A stretch of DNA of 64,000 nt, taken from NCBI RefSeq assembly GCF_023757625.1, contig NZ_JALGBZ010000004.1, positions 62,001 to 126,000 on the forward strand. Direction: 5' to 3'. The notes below the pieces were generated by a model. It made no database searches. It saw only the letters and a list, made by a program, of their open reading frames with translations, and was not told where the DNA came from. Position numbers and translations under genes: made by a program. Origin of the DNA: Halomonas sp. S3-1-1 (GTDB taxonomy: Bacteria > Pseudomonadota > Gammaproteobacteria > Pseudomonadales > Halomonadaceae). Below are positions 62,062 through 64,000 of the stretch, piece after piece (the stretch's first letter is position 1; the number at the start of each line of letters is the position of its first letter).

Positions 62062-62820
62062 ATGAATCAGCAACACCGCCAGGACGCTATCGTCGAACTG
62101 GTCCGCCTGCACGGCTACGTGAGTATCGAGCAGCTCACCGAGCACTTTGCGGTGACGCCGCAAACCGTGCGCCGTGATCTCAATACGCTCTCGGATGAAG
62201 GGCGCATTCGCCGCGTTCACGGTGGCGCCGGGGTCGAGTCGAGCACGGTCAACACTGCTTACAGCACGCGCAAGACGCTCAACCTGGGGGAGAAGGAGCG
62301 TATCGCCAGGGCGCTTGCCGAGCAGATTCCGGATCACTCGTCGCTGTTCATCAATATCGGTACCAGCAACGAAGTGATCGCCCAAGCGCTTTTGGAGCAC
62401 AAGGGCCTCGAGATCATCACCAACAACCTCAACGTCGCAGCCATTTTGCAGCGCAAGGAAGATTTCTCGGTGATCGTCGCCGGTGGCCAGGTGCGCTCTC
62501 GCGACGGCGGCATCATCGGCGAGGCGACCATCGACTTCATCAACCAGTTCAAGGTGGATGTGGGCGTCATCGGTATCAGCGGTATCGACGAGGACGGCTC
62601 GCTTTTGGAGTTCGACTATCAGGAAGTGCGGGTCGCTCAGGCAATCATCGCCAACTCGCGCCGGGTGTATCTGGCCGCGGACCACTCCAAGTTTCACCGT
62701 AACCCGGTCGTGCGCCAGGGCAATATCGCCCAGCTCGATGCGCTATTCACCGACCGCCGCCCACCGGAGCCGATCATTAAGCTTTTGAGCGAACACGGCG
62801 TGGCGCTGCACATCGCCTGA
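62062..62820 (+). CDS. DeoR/GlpR-family transcriptional regulator
   Basis: 252 residues. The N-terminus RQDAIVELVRLHGYVSIEQL with AVTPQTVRRDLNTLSDEGRI is the DeoR helix-turn-helix, and the C-terminal sugar-isomerase-like effector domain has NIGTSNEVIAQAL and YLAADHSKFHRN. Effectors of this family are phosphorylated sugars or polyols; GlpR-like proteins bind glycerol-3-phosphate. No glp gene is adjacent, so the target is undecided. A terminator follows. Confidence 0.9.
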   Translation: MNQQHRQDAIVELVRLHGYVSIEQLTEHFAVTPQTVRRDLNTLSDEGRIRRVHGGAGVESSTVNTAYSTRKTLNLGEKERIARALAEQIPDHSSLFINIGTSNEVIAQALLEHKGLEIITNNLNVAAILQRKEDFSVIVAGGQVRSRDGGIIGEATIDFINQFKVDVGVIGISGIDEDGSLLEFDYQEVRVAQAIIANSRRVYLAADHSKFHRNPVVRQGNIAQLDALFTDRRPPEPIIKLLSEHGVALHIA

Positions 62821-62936
62821 AACAGCCTACATTTGAACCAACCCACACTTCGCTTTGATGGCGTGTGCTGATAAGAAAAGGTCAGGGTCGTTACGCCCAG
62901 CCGTCTGTTTAAATAAATAGCGCTTTTTTATTCAGG

Positions 62937-62961
62937 GCCGCGACGAAGATCGCGGCTTTTT
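62937..62961 (+). terminator. rho-independent terminator downstream of the DeoR-type gene
   Basis: GCCGCGA, loop CGAAGA, TCGCGGC followed by TTTTT: seven perfect pairs and a short T run, about 115 bases after the DeoR-type stop. Confidence 0.8.
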
Positions 62962-62989
62962 CGTTCGACGCTATGCCAGCTCGCGCCGC

Positions 62990-63184
62990 TTAACGCGAGA
63001 CGCCGAGATCCCGCGCCAATTCCGACACCGTCCTGAGCGCGTCTGCCTCCGCCACGCATCTCAACATTTGCCAGCGCGCGCTCGTCAGCCCGAGCGGCGC
63101 CGTCAATTGGTCACCTCTCAGGATCAGACGGCTGTTAGCGCGGAAGATCGAGAGGACGAGCTGGGTGATCGCATCGGACGACAT
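62990..63184 (-). pseudogene. truncated MarR-family regulator
   Basis: 64 residues from the ATG at 63182-63184. The sequence aligns with the N-terminal half of a MarR protein: dimerisation helices (DAITQLVLSIFRANSRLILR), then LTSARWQMLRCVAE and ELARDLGVSR, where the frame stops. A full MarR has about 140-160 residues, with the recognition helix and wing after this point, so the gene is cut in the DNA-binding domain and probably inactive. It faces the VOC gene with a palindrome between. Confidence 0.7.
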
Positions 63185-63264
63185 TGGCAGCAAAGCCTAC
63201 AAGCTGGCGGACCGGATATCCACCTTTCATATTGACGCCACGTTGTCAAATTCCGATACTGATT

Positions 63265-63278
63265 GACAGCATGCTGTC
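63265..63278. promoter_or_regulatory. perfect palindrome between the MarR remnant and the VOC gene
   Basis: GACAGCATGCTGTC is a perfect 14-base palindrome, 90 bases before the VOC start and 81 after the MarR start. Its position and symmetry fit a MarR-type operator that would have controlled both genes. Confidence 0.6.
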
Positions 63279-63367
63279 GAAACGGGCTGAGTTTTGGTTC
63301 TCGCCGCGTGCCTGCAAGCGACGAAGCGCTTGCCTTTCAAACAACGCGGTATCCGGAAAGAGAGACC

Positions 63368-63799
63368 ATGATATCAACTAACGCCCTACAAACGCTCCGA
63401 GGAGCCCATGTTGGTCTGCGCGTCGCTGAGCGCGACGCTGCGGTGACGTGGTATCGGGAGAAGCTGGACATGCACGAAATTAGGGCGTTCGACCTAAACG
63501 GCATGAATTTCACCGAGATGGCGCTGGCCGGCGACCCCTCCTTCAGGATCGAACTCGTCTCGGGTCCAGGCGCAAGCGGCGGACCCGACGAAGACAATCT
63601 CTATTCGAGCTTCGGGACGCATGGTTGGCATCATCTCGGTCTCTGGGTCGACGACGTCGATGCGGCCGTTGAGACGCTGCGGGCTCGCGGAGTAACAATC
63701 ACTCTAGAGCCAACCGACAACGATCACTGGAAAGTTCGGGTCGCCTTTCTGGTGGATCCGTGGAACAACGTGATCGAGCTTCTTCAGTCCAACGTCTGA
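63368..63799 (+). CDS. VOC (glyoxalase/bleomycin-resistance fold) protein
   Basis: 143 residues from the ATG at 63368, after GGAAAGAG; the upstream in-frame codons are not used. A single VOC domain: HVGLRVAERDAAVTWYREKL opens it, WHHLGLWVDDVDAAVETLRA is the second paired-strand motif, and VAFLVDPWNNVIELLQ ends with the metal-type Glu. Possible metal ligands are His14, His near 79 and Glu near 138. Substrate unknown. Right of it (63800-64000) I see no gene. Confidence 0.85.
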   Translation: MISTNALQTLRGAHVGLRVAERDAAVTWYREKLDMHEIRAFDLNGMNFTEMALAGDPSFRIELVSGPGASGGPDEDNLYSSFGTHGWHHLGLWVDDVDAAVETLRARGVTITLEPTDNDHWKVRVAFLVDPWNNVIELLQSNV

Positions 63800-64000
63800 A
63801 CGGCACGTCCGGCGCCGACCTGTTCCACAGGCGTAATCGCACGGAACGGCTGGATGGCAGCAATCCGTCTCGTCTAGCCAGACCGTTTACGTCAGCTTCT
63901 GCCCGTCTCGCTAACCAAACCGGACGGGCAGATTTCCACCCAAGCGCGCCATTCACTTTCTCGTCGCGCCGGTCAGTAGATTGATTGGTGATGGTTCACT

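Noticed and set aside
1-64000. CRISPR arrays, tRNA or rRNA genes, intact insertion sequences
   Set aside because: I saw no regularly spaced repeats, no tRNA-like cloverleaf regions and no transposase reading frame in any gap.

Overview
The window looks like a chromosomal segment of a moderately halophilic gammaproteobacterium of the Halomonas type. The evidence is high G+C, acidic and densely packed genes, Gram-negative envelope proteins (a porin, lipoproteins, AmpG, a DUF3034-type barrel), and a LiuR-controlled leucine/valine degradation locus. The genus is an inference from gene content, not from a marker gene. I found no rRNA, tRNA, CRISPR array, intact insertion sequence or prophage.

Region 1 (1-12170) handles branched-chain acyl-CoA metabolism. 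A minus-strand operon encodes the regulator LiuR, isovaleryl-CoA dehydrogenase and the beta subunit of methylcrotonyl-CoA carboxylase, which runs off the left edge. Divergent from it is a complete five-gene branched-chain-amino-acid-type ABC importer. It is followed by a valine-degradation run: isobutyryl-CoA dehydrogenase, 3-hydroxyisobutyryl-CoA hydrolase, 3-hydroxyisobutyrate dehydrogenase and a GST. The same palindrome (core ACGTTAACGT) occurs before all three units, perfectly, degenerately and nearly perfectly, so they probably form one LiuR regulon.

Region 2 (12217-27461) is mixed. It holds a ketopantoate-reductase-like gene, a lower-G+C divergent AraC/aminotransferase pair, a soluble PAS-PAS chemoreceptor and a DoxX-like protein. 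It also holds an unknown protein overlapping an M48 lipoprotein protease, an intracellular-type subtilase followed by a small propeptide-like protein, a Nudix hydrolase, an M20 peptidase/LysR/YfcC transporter cluster and a YdgA-like protein.

Region 3 (27698-39115) contains topoisomerase III and then a striking minus-strand block. This block encodes a Fbp/Afu-type ABC importer (fused permease, ATPase, binding protein), an inositol-monophosphatase-family enzyme, a dual-specificity-type phosphatase and a LacI regulator. An exported MINPP-type histidine phosphatase and a porin follow. Together they read as a plausible route for taking up and dephosphorylating an organic phosphate, with inositol phosphates the best guess. 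A LacI-type palindrome overlaps the -35 of a good promoter at the head of the operon. This is my main candidate for an undescribed system.

Region 4 (39308-52932) has an ABC1-family kinase, a GNAT, a SEC-C protein, AmpG and an FKBP isomerase. Next comes a minus-strand cluster of exported cupredoxin, GGDEF/EAL protein, DUF3034 barrel and truncated-haemoglobin lipoprotein, which may be an envelope gas or redox sensor feeding c-di-GMP turnover. A lytic transglycosylase, ProS and a small lipoprotein close the region.

Region 5 (52929-64000) holds a BenE-type transporter with a conspicuous operator-like repeat, an amidase, an XRE-cupin regulator, endonuclease IV, a GDPD-family phosphodiesterase, a quinone oxidoreductase, a TenA-like protein without the usual cysteine, an SLC13 permease and a DeoR regulator. 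At the right edge a truncated MarR gene lies opposite a VOC protein, separated by a perfect palindrome.
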